From Jeotgalicoccus saudimassiliensis (GTDB lineage Bacteria > Bacillota > Bacilli > Staphylococcales > Salinicoccaceae), in contig NZ_CCSE01000001.1 in NCBI RefSeq assembly GCF_000756715.1, positions 1,642,001 through 1,706,000 of the forward strand: a stretch of DNA of 64,000 nt. The letters are read 5' to 3'. Each line of letters opens with the position of its first letter. Position 1 is the stretch's first letter. Shown here piece by piece: positions 44,798 to 53,975 of this stretch. The notes under the pieces are model-generated. The model saw only the letters and a program-made list of their open reading frames with translations. It searched no databases and was not told where the DNA came from. The position numbers and the translations under genes were made by a program.

Positions 44798-46933
44798 ATG
44801 ATTGCCAATAAAAAAGATGTTACTGAAATCGAGCGTAGAATCGATACGATAGAATCGAAACTTAAAACTTATGACGAAGAGAAATTTGACAGGGAAATCA
44901 CGAGATTATGGCAGTTTATTAAAGAACGGGAATCAAATGAGCAGTTCAAAAAGATGCACATTGATACCGTTTCGACTATTGAAAAGGGAATGCCGGTTAA
45001 TAATCTGGTTAATGCCGGTTTAAAAACGATTTATGATGTGTCGAACTACACTGTCAGCCAGTTTCTGCAGGTTAGAGGTGTCGGGGAAAAATCTGCTCAG
45101 CCTTTAAAAGAAGCAGTTGAGAAAATTAAACAGTCTGTGCACTTAAGAGCTAAAGGGCGCATTAACCCCGATAATATGACGCGTCTGGACTATGATACGC
45201 TTCGTGCAATTAACTCCAAATGGCATATTTTAATCAAGAAAGAGTACCTGTTGAATGAGCTCAAAAGTTTCATCACAGATTACCGGAACAGATTTGAAAT
45301 CGTTAAAGAGCAGAAGAACTTTATCATGCGGTTATTCCAGTCTCAGGAAAAGAAAGATGACATTGCCGGGGCAATTGAAAGTTTAAATAACGGTGAAATG
45401 CAGCACAGGCTGGAAAGAATAGAGCAAATTTATGCTGAGATTACCGGATTTAACATTGAAGAAAGCAGCTTAAAAGAAGATTTTGTCCAGAATAATATCA
45501 AATATTATTCTGAAATCGAGAAAGTCACCGGATACAGCAACAGAAAAGTTACGGAAGACATGCCGTCGGAACTTGTAGAGGCAGTTAATAAAGTTGAGAT
45601 TGATACGTCAGGACTCAATCTCACATTGAGACATTATCAGGAATTTGGTACGAAATATATTTTGTACAATAAACGCGTGCTGCTCGGTGATGAAATGGGT
45701 CTCGGTAAAACTGTCCAGGCGCTCGCTGCTGTTAATCATTTGAATAATACGGGGAAATCTTTTGCAATTGCAGTTTGTCCGTTAAGTGTTATGGCGAACT
45801 GGAAAAGGGAAACAGAAAAATTCACTGAGCTTAAGGCATTTATTTATCATGGCAGAAACAGAGACGAAGTATTTGAACAGTGGAGCCGCGAAGGCGGAAT
45901 ACTCATTACTACTTTCAGCCATACGAGAAATATTGATAAAGATAAATTGAAAAATCTGGACATTCTTATCGTAGACGAGGCTCATTATGTAAAGAATCCC
46001 GATGCAAAGCGGTCAGAGAGTGTATATGAGATGTCCCGTAGAGCTGAATTTGCCGTGTACATGAGTGGAACACCGCTGGAAAACCGTCTCGAAGAGATGA
46101 AACAGCTGATCAGTGTGCTGCAGCAGGATATTGCAGATAAGCTGTCGAATGAACTGCATCTTCTCAAACCGCAAAAATTTATGAGAGAAATTGCACCTGT
46201 GTATTTGAGACGCAACCGGGCCGACGTGCTTGGTGAACTGCCTGAACTGGAAATTATTGAACAATGGTCTGATTTTGGAGAAGAAGAAGAGAAAATCTAT
46301 AACGCTGCTGTCGCCGGCGGTAAGATTATGACAATGAGGAGAGCAGCATGGCAGGGCGGCAGTCCGGAGAAATCTCCGAAACTCGATGCGCTGAAGGAAA
46401 TATGCGAATCAGCTAAAGAAAATGGACATAAAGTGCTTGTGTTTTCATTTTTCAGAGATGTTATCGATACCGTCCAGCAGCATATTACAGGTCCGTCGTT
46501 CCCGGCCATTACAGGTGATGTGCCAAATGACGAAAGACAGAAAATCATCGATGATTTCACCAGAGCAGAAAACGGTGCGGTGATGACCGCTCAAATTATT
46601 GCCGGCGGGGTGGGACTGAACATTCAGGCGGCTAACATTGTAGTACTGTGCGAACCGCAATGGAAACCCTCAACAGAAGAGCAGGCCATCAGCCGGGCAT
46701 ACAGAATGGGACAGTCCCGCAATGTCGTCGTTTACCGTCTGCTGACAGAAGACAGTATCGATGTGAGCATACTTGAACTGCTGGAGGAGAAATCACAACT
46801 GTTTAATATGTATGCCAAAGACTCGGAAGTTGCCAATATTGTTCAGGACCAAAATGAAGAATCAGAGCAGTCGCTGGCGAAAAAAGTGCTTAAGATGGAA
46901 CAGGAGAGACTTGCTGATAAGACCGCAGGGTAG
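44798..46933 (+). CDS. SNF2-family DEAD/DEAH helicase-like ATPase with N-terminal HhH region
   Basis: About 711 residues. A helix-hairpin-helix-like segment (YTVSQFLQVRGVGEKSAQPLKEAVEKI, residues ~85-115) is followed by a coiled region. The SNF2 ATPase core has LLGDEMGLGKTVQALAA (Walker A, ~300), VDEAHYVKN (~392), MSGTPLENRLEE and the C-terminal RecA domain ending ISRAYRMGQSRNVVVYRL. It should be a dsDNA translocase. No phage, restriction or SWIM-domain partner lies next to it. GGGTGAG 6 nt upstream selects ATG 44798 over TTG 44783. Confidence 0.9.
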   Translation: MIANKKDVTEIERRIDTIESKLKTYDEEKFDREITRLWQFIKERESNEQFKKMHIDTVSTIEKGMPVNNLVNAGLKTIYDVSNYTVSQFLQVRGVGEKSAQPLKEAVEKIKQSVHLRAKGRINPDNMTRLDYDTLRAINSKWHILIKKEYLLNELKSFITDYRNRFEIVKEQKNFIMRLFQSQEKKDDIAGAIESLNNGEMQHRLERIEQIYAEITGFNIEESSLKEDFVQNNIKYYSEIEKVTGYSNRKVTEDMPSELVEAVNKVEIDTSGLNLTLRHYQEFGTKYILYNKRVLLGDEMGLGKTVQALAAVNHLNNTGKSFAIAVCPLSVMANWKRETEKFTELKAFIYHGRNRDEVFEQWSREGGILITTFSHTRNIDKDKLKNLDILIVDEAHYVKNPDAKRSESVYEMSRRAEFAVYMSGTPLENRLEEMKQLISVLQQDIADKLSNELHLLKPQKFMREIAPVYLRRNRADVLGELPELEIIEQWSDFGEEEEKIYNAAVAGGKIMTMRRAAWQGGSPEKSPKLDALKEICESAKENGHKVLVFSFFRDVIDTVQQHITGPSFPAITGDVPNDERQKIIDDFTRAENGAVMTAQIIAGGVGLNIQAANIVVLCEPQWKPSTEEQAISRAYRMGQSRNVVVYRLLTEDSIDVSILELLEEKSQLFNMYAKDSEVANIVQDQNEESEQSLAKKVLKMEQERLADKTAG

Positions 46934-46988
46934 TTGAGTAACAGGCGAAATCGTTTATAAAAATAAATTATAAAGGGGAATTATATTT

Positions 46989-47930
46989 ATGAAAGATAAT
47001 ATTTACGGCAACATTCCATGCTTTTTAGGTGCAGAGAACCTCGTTAAAAAAGGTGAGTATGATACTGATGTGATTTTTTACGGTGCACCTTTTGAAGGCG
47101 AAAGTACATGGGGAGATTATACAGGTGTAGAACTTGGACCGAAGCAGATCCGCTCATCATCTGCACGCTACAGCGGCTATCTGCCGGAACTTGATCATGT
47201 TGATGTGACGGAACATCTGACTTTCGGTGACGCAGGTGATGTGCCGTTTGTTGCACATGACAATGAACAGTCATATCAGAACATCGAAGATTTTTCAGCT
47301 GAGTTATGGAAAACAGGCAAGTTTCTGGTCGGCTTCGGTGGCGAGCACGGTGTGACGTACCCAATTTTGAAGTCTCTTGCTGACAGCGGTAAAACAGTCG
47401 GCATTATACATCTCGATGCACATTACGACAATATGCCGGATTACGAGGGCGAACAGTACGCACGCAACACACCGTTTATGCGCTTGTACGAAACAGAAGG
47501 GGTCCGCAACGAATCGATTATTCATACAGGTATTCACGGACCGCGTAACAAACCGGACACAGGACGCTATGCCAAAGAAAATGGTGCAGTCACGATTACG
47601 ATTAATGACATACGCGAAGCGAAAGATTTACGTGCCTATGCGAAAGAAATATACGATATGGCGGCAAAAGATGTCGATGTAGTTTACTTATCCATCTGCA
47701 GTGACGTGCTGGATTTTGCATATAATCCCGGCGGCCCTGTAGACGGCAACGGCTTAACTTCATATGAACTGCTCACAATGATTCACGAATTCGGCAAACA
47801 CGGCCTTATCGGTATGGACTACGTAGAAGTGTATCCGATGATGGATGCCAATCAGCATTCAGCTCACTTTGTCAGTTACGCTGTGCTTTATGTACTCGCG
47901 GGGCACTTAAAACATTTAGGTAAAATCTGA
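46989..47930 (+). CDS. Ureohydrolase (arginase/agmatinase/formimidoylglutamase superfamily)
   Basis: 313 residues. Manganese-site motifs are GFGGEHG (His120; GGDHS is usual), HLDAHYDN (D143, H145, D147) and YLSICSDVLD (C237, D239). The Cys replaces the first Asp of the usual SIDID motif; I recall an ICMD version in staphylococcal HutG, so a formimidoylglutamase-like branch is possible. It hydrolyses a guanidino or formimino group to urea or formamide. It is 22 nt upstream of an NRAMP-like transporter and near an aspartate dehydrogenase, so it may serve a nitrogen-source pathway. Confidence 0.85.
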   Translation: MKDNIYGNIPCFLGAENLVKKGEYDTDVIFYGAPFEGESTWGDYTGVELGPKQIRSSSARYSGYLPELDHVDVTEHLTFGDAGDVPFVAHDNEQSYQNIEDFSAELWKTGKFLVGFGGEHGVTYPILKSLADSGKTVGIIHLDAHYDNMPDYEGEQYARNTPFMRLYETEGVRNESIIHTGIHGPRNKPDTGRYAKENGAVTITINDIREAKDLRAYAKEIYDMAAKDVDVVYLSICSDVLDFAYNPGGPVDGNGLTSYELLTMIHEFGKHGLIGMDYVEVYPMMDANQHSAHFVSYAVLYVLAGHLKHLGKI

Positions 47931-47952
47931 TTAAACAGGGGATGGGATCTCG

Positions 47953-49173
47953 ATGAACAGATTTAAAGATATACTGAAAGCACTTGGACCCGGTATGGTC
48001 ATTACAGCTTCATTCATCGGTCCGGGAACAGTAACGACGATGACACGTGCCGGAGCAGGTTTCGGCTACAGTATTTTATGGGCGGTCATATTTTCTGTCA
48101 TTGCAACAATCGTGCTGCAGGAAATGATTATAAGACTGGCCCTGGTCACACGACGCGGCCTCGGTGAAGCAATTTACGATTTATTCAGCAATACGCTCGG
48201 GAAGTTTTTCGTGGTCTGGATTTCAATGCTTGCAGTAGCAATCGGGTGTGCAGCCTACATGAGCGGTGACCTTCTCGGAACATCGCTCGGTCTTGGTTAT
48301 CTGCTCGATATACCGACAAATATACTGGCGCCTGTTGTCGGTGTCATTATTTTAACAATCGGCTTACTCGGAAGTTATAAAGTTGTGGAAAAAATTATGC
48401 TCGGTTTAATGGTGATTATGGGTGCAACATTTATTACGACGATGTTCCTTGTCAAACCTGACTGGGGAGAAGTATTCAGCGGGGCATTGATACCGTCGAT
48501 TCCGGATGGTTCGATTATTATGGTTATCGCGCTGATTGGTACAACGGTAGTACCGTATAACTTCTTCCTTCATGCAACAGCTGTGCACGAACGTTTTGGA
48601 AGTTTGAAATATTTAACGCTGGCACGCTGGGACACAATCATTTCAATTACTATCGGGGGAATTATTTCAGCAGCAATTCTGATTTCTGCCGGAACGCTTA
48701 TATACGGTCAGGAAGTTGATAATGTGGTTGCACTTTCCGGGCCGCTCGTACCGGTACTTGGTGAAGTATGGGCACCGGTCTTTATCAGTGTCGGGTTATT
48801 CGCAGCAGGATTTTCATCTGCACTGGCATCGCCGATGGGTGCAGCTGCAACGGTCAGCTCTTTCTTTAAATGGGAAGGCGGCATGAAAAATAAGAAATTT
48901 AAAATGGTTTTCGGACTCGTGATATTAATCGGTGTTGTAACATCGGCAATCGGTTTTGAACCGCTTGAAGTCATCCTTCTTGCACAGGCATTGAACGGAC
49001 TTATTCTTCCGCTGATTGCGATACTGATTTACATTATTGTTAACAAAAAAGGACTTATGGGCAAACATAAAAACGGTCCGATTTTAAACATCGCGGGATT
49101 TCTTGTTGTGGCGGTCGTGTCATTCTTAGGTATTTACAGTATGATTGATGCAGTCACAGCATTCTTTGGATAA
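47953..49173 (+). CDS. NRAMP-superfamily transporter lacking the metal-binding motifs
   Basis: 406 residues with about eleven helices of the NRAMP/LeuT fold. Helix 1 has FIGPGTVT (residues 21-28) where metal transporters have DPGN, and helix 6 has VVPYNFFLH (199-207) where they have A-x-x-MPH. Both ligand sets are missing, so transport of Mn or Fe is doubtful. Related NRAMP-like proteins near catabolic genes (for instance YcsG next to 5-oxoprolinase genes) suggest an organic substrate. It follows the ureohydrolase gene and probably carries that enzyme's substrate. Confidence 0.82.
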   Translation: MNRFKDILKALGPGMVITASFIGPGTVTTMTRAGAGFGYSILWAVIFSVIATIVLQEMIIRLALVTRRGLGEAIYDLFSNTLGKFFVVWISMLAVAIGCAAYMSGDLLGTSLGLGYLLDIPTNILAPVVGVIILTIGLLGSYKVVEKIMLGLMVIMGATFITTMFLVKPDWGEVFSGALIPSIPDGSIIMVIALIGTTVVPYNFFLHATAVHERFGSLKYLTLARWDTIISITIGGIISAAILISAGTLIYGQEVDNVVALSGPLVPVLGEVWAPVFISVGLFAAGFSSALASPMGAAATVSSFFKWEGGMKNKKFKMVFGLVILIGVVTSAIGFEPLEVILLAQALNGLILPLIAILIYIIVNKKGLMGKHKNGPILNIAGFLVVAVVSFLGIYSMIDAVTAFFG

Positions 49174-49182
49174 AAACATGAG

Positions 49183-49200
49183 GGCCCCGGAAACGGGGTC
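49183..49200 (+). terminator. Weak terminator-like hairpin after the NRAMP-like gene
   Basis: GGCCCCG pairs with CGGGGTC around GAAA, followed by ATTATTATT, not a clean T run. Readthrough into the dehydrogenase gene is likely. Confidence 0.5.
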
Positions 49201-49216
49201 ATTATTATTGAAATAC

Positions 49217-49243
49217 TTCATCCGCCGGCAGAGCCGGGATGAA
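49217..49243. promoter_or_regulatory. Stem-loop upstream of the aspartate dehydrogenase gene
   Basis: TTCATC/GATGAA and CCGGC/GCCGG arms form a GC-rich hairpin with an AGA loop and a bulge, 35 nt before the ATG, without a T tract. It may stabilise or regulate the downstream message. Confidence 0.4.
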
Positions 49244-49277
49244 TAATAATACATAAAAACAGAGGAGAGATTGATTT

Positions 49278-50045
49278 ATGAATATTGGATTAGTTGGTTC
49301 AGGTGCAATCGGTCAGTATTTATTAAAGAACATTAACAAGGGCAGCAATGAAGACTTGAATGTAACGAGTGTATACGTGCGTAATTACGACAAGTATAAA
49401 CATCTTGAAGAACAGTATAATGTAGAACTCTTCACTGACCTGGAAAAATTCCTCGCAGCCGACACGGATGTTATTGTCGAAGCGGCGAACGTTGAAACAT
49501 GCAAGGAGATAATTCCTGAAATTATTAAAGTAAAAGATACGGTAATGATCAGTATCGGTGCACTTGCAGACGAAGAGCTGCTTAAAACAGTGACAGCTGA
49601 AGGTGCGAAAACACTTCACCTGCCATCTGGCGGTATCGGCGGACTTGACCTTGTGCAGAATGCGAGAGCGCTCGGCAACCTGGACACAGTGACTTTAACG
49701 ACGCGTAAGCCTGCGGGTTCACTGATCGATGAGCCTGTGGAAGAAGAGACAGTTGTGTTTGAAGGGAAAGCGAAAGATGCCATCGATAAATTCCCGAAAA
49801 ATATGAACATCTCGATTATATTGTCACTGGCAGGCGTTGGAATTGATAAGACGAATGTTGTGCTGATTGCAGATCCAAACGCAACATTAAATAAACATAC
49901 AATTAATATTGCGGGTAATTTCGGTGATGCAGAGTTTACAATGACGAGCAATCCGCTGCCGGAAAACCCGAAAACAAGTTCGCTCGCAGCATTGAGCCTG
50001 TACGCAACGCTTGAAAGACTCGCAGATAACGTTAAAATCGGCTGA
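49278..50045 (+). CDS. L-aspartate dehydrogenase-like protein (NadX family)
   Basis: 255 residues. NAD loop MNIGLVGSGAIGQYLL, then EAANVETCKEIIPEIIK and LPSGGIGGLDLVQNARALGNLDTVTLTTRKP, which is the AspDH/NadX pattern. The conserved His lies in DPNATLNKHTINIAGNFG. The enzyme converts aspartate to iminoaspartate or oxaloacetate plus ammonia. Iminoaspartate feeds NAD synthesis, but no nadA/nadC is here. The upstream ureohydrolase and transporter suggest a catabolic or assimilatory use. Confidence 0.85.
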   Translation: MNIGLVGSGAIGQYLLKNINKGSNEDLNVTSVYVRNYDKYKHLEEQYNVELFTDLEKFLAADTDVIVEAANVETCKEIIPEIIKVKDTVMISIGALADEELLKTVTAEGAKTLHLPSGGIGGLDLVQNARALGNLDTVTLTTRKPAGSLIDEPVEEETVVFEGKAKDAIDKFPKNMNISIILSLAGVGIDKTNVVLIADPNATLNKHTINIAGNFGDAEFTMTSNPLPENPKTSSLAALSLYATLERLADNVKIG

Positions 50046-50049
50046 TAAT

Positions 50050-50080
50050 ATGACAAATGTCATGTGAATGTACTGACAGT
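50050..50080. promoter_or_regulatory. Palindromic site upstream of the desaturase gene, DesR candidate
   Basis: ATGACAAATGTCAT (perfect 6-bp arms, 50050-50063) is followed by a further TGACAGT half-site at 50074. They lie 70-100 nt before the desaturase start, where DesR-P binds the B. subtilis des promoter. The match to DesR is inferred from position and the neighbouring desKR genes. Confidence 0.45.
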
Positions 50081-50150
50081 TTAGTCTATATCCCACCCCT
50101 CCTGTCATTCATAATTAAAGATGAAAAGATACGGGGAAAGAGGTAAGCAT

Positions 50151-51179
50151 ATGACTAAAGAAAAACAGGCGGCACTGAGAAAAAGTGTAATGCCGTATGC
50201 GAAATCACAAACTAAGACGAGTGTTATACAGCTGCTGAATACGATATTGCCATTCTTTATACTGTGGTTTTTAGCGTATCAGTCACTGAGTGTTTCATTC
50301 TGGCTGAGCCTGCCGTTTTCGATACTGGCAGCAGGTTTCATGATTCGTTCATTCATCATTTTCCATGATTGTACACATGGATCATTCTTTAAGAGTAAAA
50401 AATTAAATAATTTCTTCGGTAATGTAACCGGCGTAATTACACATTTCGCATATGAGAAATGGAAAAAAGAACACGCAATTCATCATGCAACGAGTGGTAA
50501 CCTTGATAAACGTGGAGTCGGCGACATCTGGGTAATGACTGTGCAGGAATATGAAGACGCAGATAAATGGGAAAGACTTAAATACCGTCTATACCGTAAC
50601 CCGATTGTTATGTTCGGTTTTGGTCCACTGTACTTATTCCTTATTGCAAACCGTGTGAACCGTAAAGCAGCGAAACGTGCAGAGCGTATTAACACACACG
50701 TTCTGACATTAATTATCGTCGGTATTTACCTGCTGATCGGCTTTACTTTAGGCTGGCATGTACTGCTTATGGTTCAGCTGCCGATTATATACATTGCAGG
50801 TATGGCGGGCATATGGTTATTCTACGTGCAGCACCAGTTCGAAGATTCATACTTTGAAAATGAATCGGAATGGGATTTTGTAAAAGCTGCGGTAGACGGC
50901 AGTTCCTACTACAAACTTCCGGCATGGCTTGAGTGGATGACGGGCAGTATCGGATATCACCATGTGCATCATCTGGCGCCGCGTGTACCGAACTACCATC
51001 TTGAAGAAGCGCACGAAAACACACCGCCGCTGCACAAAGCGACGACAATTACACTGAAAACAAGTCTGGAATCATTAAAATTCCGCCTCTATGATGAGGA
51101 AAACAATACATTCATCACATTTAAAAACATGAAGGAACGTCTTCAGACAAAAGTATCGGGCAACCAGACTGTACAATAA
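50151..51179 (+). CDS. des: Membrane fatty-acid desaturase (Des type)
   Basis: About 342 residues with four or more helices and the three His boxes of di-iron desaturases: HDCTHGSFF (H72-H76), EHAIHHATSG (H108, H111, H112) and YHHVHHLAPRVPNYHL. It inserts a double bond in acyl chains of membrane lipids, using ferredoxin or flavodoxin. AAAGAGG upstream favours ATG 50151 over ATG 50121. Its neighbour is desK-desR, the cold/membrane-fluidity sensor pair known to control it in B. subtilis. Confidence 0.92.
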   Translation: MTKEKQAALRKSVMPYAKSQTKTSVIQLLNTILPFFILWFLAYQSLSVSFWLSLPFSILAAGFMIRSFIIFHDCTHGSFFKSKKLNNFFGNVTGVITHFAYEKWKKEHAIHHATSGNLDKRGVGDIWVMTVQEYEDADKWERLKYRLYRNPIVMFGFGPLYLFLIANRVNRKAAKRAERINTHVLTLIIVGIYLLIGFTLGWHVLLMVQLPIIYIAGMAGIWLFYVQHQFEDSYFENESEWDFVKAAVDGSSYYKLPAWLEWMTGSIGYHHVHHLAPRVPNYHLEEAHENTPPLHKATTITLKTSLESLKFRLYDEENNTFITFKNMKERLQTKVSGNQTVQ

Positions 51180-51188
51180 GAACGAACA

Positions 51189-51222
51189 GCATCCTCCTAT
51201 GTAAAATTAGGAGGATGTTTTA
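51189..51222 (+). terminator. Terminator between des and desK
   Basis: CATCCTCCTA pairs with TAGGAGGATG, followed by TTTTAT. Confidence 0.85.
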
Positions 51223-51276
51223 TCTTCATGAAAGAGTATTTGATATAATAGGCTGAACACAACAGGGAAGGGGCGA

Positions 51277-52404
51277 ATGAAAGTGAAAGACTGGTATCAT
51301 ATTTTCCCGTCAAACACGGGGTTGAGTCTTTATATATGGATTATTTTTTGTGTGCTGCCATTTTACTTCATTTTCCGTGCGACATCGCCCGTTGAAATTG
51401 CTACAGGCATTGTTACGACGTTGATTTTTTTCGCGGTGTACTGGCTGACATTTAAATCCAAAGGGGCACCTGTCTACATCGGCATGAGTATAGAAATTGT
51501 GATTAATATTATTATGACGATATTGTTCAGCTATGTGTATTTTGCATTATTTATTGCGATGTTTATCGGGAATATTAAAAGCAGGGCAGGCTTCATTACG
51601 ATGTATGTGCTGCTGCTCGTTACAACGGTATTGTCGATAGTTTCTGCCTCGTTTTTTAATTACATGATTTTCCTAAACCATCTGCCGTTTTTAATTATGA
51701 CGATTCTCGGGGTTATTTTGATTCCGCTGAACAAGCGCAGCAGGCTGAAACAGGAAGCATTGGAATCACAGCTCGAAGATGCGAATCAGCGCATTGCGGA
51801 GCTGGCGATTAAAGAAGAGCGTCACCGTATTGCGAGAGATCTGCATGATACGCTTGGGCAGCGTTTATCAATGATCGGGCTAAAGAGTGATTTATCGAAG
51901 AAACTGATTGACGCCCGGCCGGAAGATGCGAAAAGAGAACTTCAGGATATACAGGATACTGCACGGCATGCCCTGAAGGAAGTCCGTGAAATGATCAGTG
52001 ATATGAGACGCGTGAATTTCTGCGACGAGCTGGAACACTCGAGACGGATTCTCGACACGGCTGCAGTGAAGCATACAGAAACGATAGAAGCGGACTTTAA
52101 GAACATTCCGATACTGATAGAAAATGTGCTCAGCATGTGTTTGAAAGAATCGGTCACAAATATTGTTAAACACAGCAGTGCAACGGAGTGTATGATTATA
52201 TTGAATGAGTCGGACAAAGATATATTCCTGAAAATTTCCGATAACGGCACGGGGACACCGGGCTTTAATTACGGTAACGGCCTGCAGGGAATGAAGGAAC
52301 GTCTTCAGTTTGTTAACGGTGAATCAGAGGTCCACAGTTCGGATAGCGGCTTTGAAGTAAACATTACGGTACCGAAAGTACTGAGGCAGATAGAGGAGGA
52401 ATAA
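51277..52404 (+). CDS. desK: DesK, thermosensor histidine kinase
   Basis: 375 residues. Four to five membrane helices (residues ~15-150) beginning GLSLYIWIIFCVLPFYFIFR, close to the N-terminal sensor helix of B. subtilis DesK. Then a linker with EDANQRIAEL, the HisKA_3 phosphoacceptor ERHRIARDLHDTLGQRLSMIGLKSDL (His190), and an ATPase domain with CLKESVTNIVKHSSA and SDNGTG/GNGLQGMKERL. It senses membrane thickness or fluidity and phosphorylates or dephosphorylates DesR. Confidence 0.93.
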   Translation: MKVKDWYHIFPSNTGLSLYIWIIFCVLPFYFIFRATSPVEIATGIVTTLIFFAVYWLTFKSKGAPVYIGMSIEIVINIIMTILFSYVYFALFIAMFIGNIKSRAGFITMYVLLLVTTVLSIVSASFFNYMIFLNHLPFLIMTILGVILIPLNKRSRLKQEALESQLEDANQRIAELAIKEERHRIARDLHDTLGQRLSMIGLKSDLSKKLIDARPEDAKRELQDIQDTARHALKEVREMISDMRRVNFCDELEHSRRILDTAAVKHTETIEADFKNIPILIENVLSMCLKESVTNIVKHSSATECMIILNESDKDIFLKISDNGTGTPGFNYGNGLQGMKERLQFVNGESEVHSSDSGFEVNITVPKVLRQIEEE

Positions 52405-52405
52405 A

Positions 52406-53005
52406 ATGATCAGAGTTGTATTGGCAGAAGACCAGAATCTGCTGTTGAGTGCTCTCAGCTCGCTGTTGAATCTGGAAGAAGATATTACGGTAGTGGGGAC
52501 GGCGGATAATGGTAAAGATGCGTTGAAACTGGTTGAAGAACAGCAGCCTGATATTTGTCTGATGGATATTGAAATGCCGCTGATGACAGGTTTGGATGCC
52601 GCAGAGAAACTGAACGGCACCGGCTGCAAAGTGATTATACTGACGACTTATGCCCGTCCGGGTTATTTTGAACGTGCTAAAAAAGCCGAGGTGAAAGGTT
52701 ATCTGCTGAAAGATACGCCGAGTGAAACACTGGCGGAATCCATCAGACAGATTATGAACGGCAAGCGGATTTACTCGCCGGAATTGATTGATATCGCCTT
52801 TGAAACCGGTAATCCTCTGACATCGAGAGAAATTGAAATCGTCCAGCTGCTTGCGGATGGGAAGACAACAAAATCCATCGCTGAAGAGCTGCATTTATCG
52901 AATGGGACGATAAGGAACTATGTGTCAATCGTGCTGGAAAAACTCAGTGTAAATAACAGAATAGAAGCCATTAAAAAAGCACTGGATAAAGGATGGCTGA
53001 AATAA
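52406..53005 (+). CDS. desR: DesR, NarL-type response regulator
   Basis: 199 residues. Receiver domain with phosphoacceptor Asp54 (ICLMDIEMP), Thr/Lys switch residues (ILTTYARPG, GYLLKD), then a LuxR/NarL helix-turn-helix (LTSREIEIVQLLADGKTTKSIAEELHLSNGTIRNYVSIVLEKLSVNNR). Phosphorylated DesR activates des. It starts 1 nt after the desK stop behind AGGAGGAA. Confidence 0.94.
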   Translation: MIRVVLAEDQNLLLSALSSLLNLEEDITVVGTADNGKDALKLVEEQQPDICLMDIEMPLMTGLDAAEKLNGTGCKVIILTTYARPGYFERAKKAEVKGYLLKDTPSETLAESIRQIMNGKRIYSPELIDIAFETGNPLTSREIEIVQLLADGKTTKSIAEELHLSNGTIRNYVSIVLEKLSVNNRIEAIKKALDKGWLK

Positions 53006-53022
53006 AAAAGCAGTCCTTCTGA

Positions 53023-53563
53023 TTAACTTTCAGAAGGCTGCAATTCATCCGGAATATATGCTTCGGCTTCACTGTACTCCGGGTAGTAATATCCTTCCGG
53101 TAATGTCTGAAGTTCAATCAAGCTGCCCCAGGGTGTCTTAAAGTACACTGTACCGTTGCCTTCGGTATCTTCAAAACGGGTGTTTGCATGAATGTTGGAC
53201 AGCGGTTTCCCGCCTGCCTCTTTCATTTGTTCATATGATTTTTTAATATCATCTGTATAAAAAAGACAGATGTGTGTACCCGTAATCTTCAAGGCTTAAC
53301 GGTTTTCTTGAATGGACATTGTAAAACTGGAACATTTCAATGTTCGGCCCGTTGCCGATAGTGAGCATTCTTTTTTTGACGATATATGAATCCTCCGGAA
53401 TGCCCAGTAACTTTTCAACCATCGGTCCGCCTCTCGGGCGATCTTCAAGTGTTTGTGAATCATAAGCTATTTTGGCACCCAGCCCTTTTTTGAAAAAATC
53501 TGTCGCCGATTCTATATCGGGCACAGTCATACCGATATGATTAATTCCCCGTATCAAATCCAT
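53023..53563 (-). pseudogene. VOC/glyoxalase-family gene with a one-base frameshift
   Basis: ATG 53563 (AAGGAG upstream) opens MDLIRGINHIGMTVPDIESATDFF...MFQFYNVHSRKPLSLEDYG. The next frame gives THICLFYTDDIKKSYEQMKEAGGK to the end (SNIHANTRFEDTEGNGTVYFKTPWGSLIELQTLP). Dropping one G from the GGG (plus-strand CCC, 53279-53281) joins them into one about 180-residue VOC protein with both beta-alpha-beta-beta-beta halves. It is either a recent pseudogene or an assembly error. Confidence 0.75.
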
Positions 53564-53712
53564 GCTTATCACTCCTTCAGAGAAAAGCTTTGTCCTTTTG
53601 TATTCCCTCAACCATAGGTATTCTAAACGTCACAGGCATATATATTGCCAATTACAAATAATGGTAATATAATGCATTTACATTTTAATCAGTAAAGAAA
53701 GAAGGGTCGGAT

Positions 53713-53943
53713 ATGATCGCAGGATTAGACAGAATCAATGAATTGGCAAAAATACAAAAGACTACAGGTCTGACAGAAGCTCAAAAATTGGAGCAGAAAG
53801 AATTAAGAGAAGACTATCTCCGTCAAATCAGAGGGCAGGTGCTGGATTCTTTTCAGGGATTGACGGTTGTTGATCCGCTTGGTAACGATGTAACGCCTGA
53901 AAAGCTTAAAGAAGAACAGGCAAGAAATAGAGAAAATCAGTAA
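53713..53943 (+). CDS. DUF896 family protein (YnzC-like)
   Basis: 76 residues; LDRINELAKIQKTTGLTEAQKLEQKELREDYLRQIRGQVLDSFQGLTVVDPLGNDVTPEKL covers the full DUF896 pattern, an antiparallel two-helix domain. It is near-universal in Firmicutes, often by sos/yneA genes, which are absent here. Function unknown. Good AAAGAAGG site and terminator. Confidence 0.92.
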   Translation: MIAGLDRINELAKIQKTTGLTEAQKLEQKELREDYLRQIRGQVLDSFQGLTVVDPLGNDVTPEKLKEEQARNRENQ

Positions 53944-53972
53944 AAAAGCAGCGGTTATCCGCTGCCTTTTTT
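53943..53972 (+). terminator. Terminator after DUF896 gene
   Basis: AAAAGCAGCGG pairs with CCGCTGCCTTTT around TTAT, followed by T run. Confidence 0.88.
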
Positions 53973-53975
53973 ATG

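Noticed and set aside
46989-47930. Cys237 as a uniquely novel active-site change
   Set aside because: A Cys at this position is also recalled in staphylococcal formimidoylglutamase (ICMD), so the change alone is not proof of novelty.
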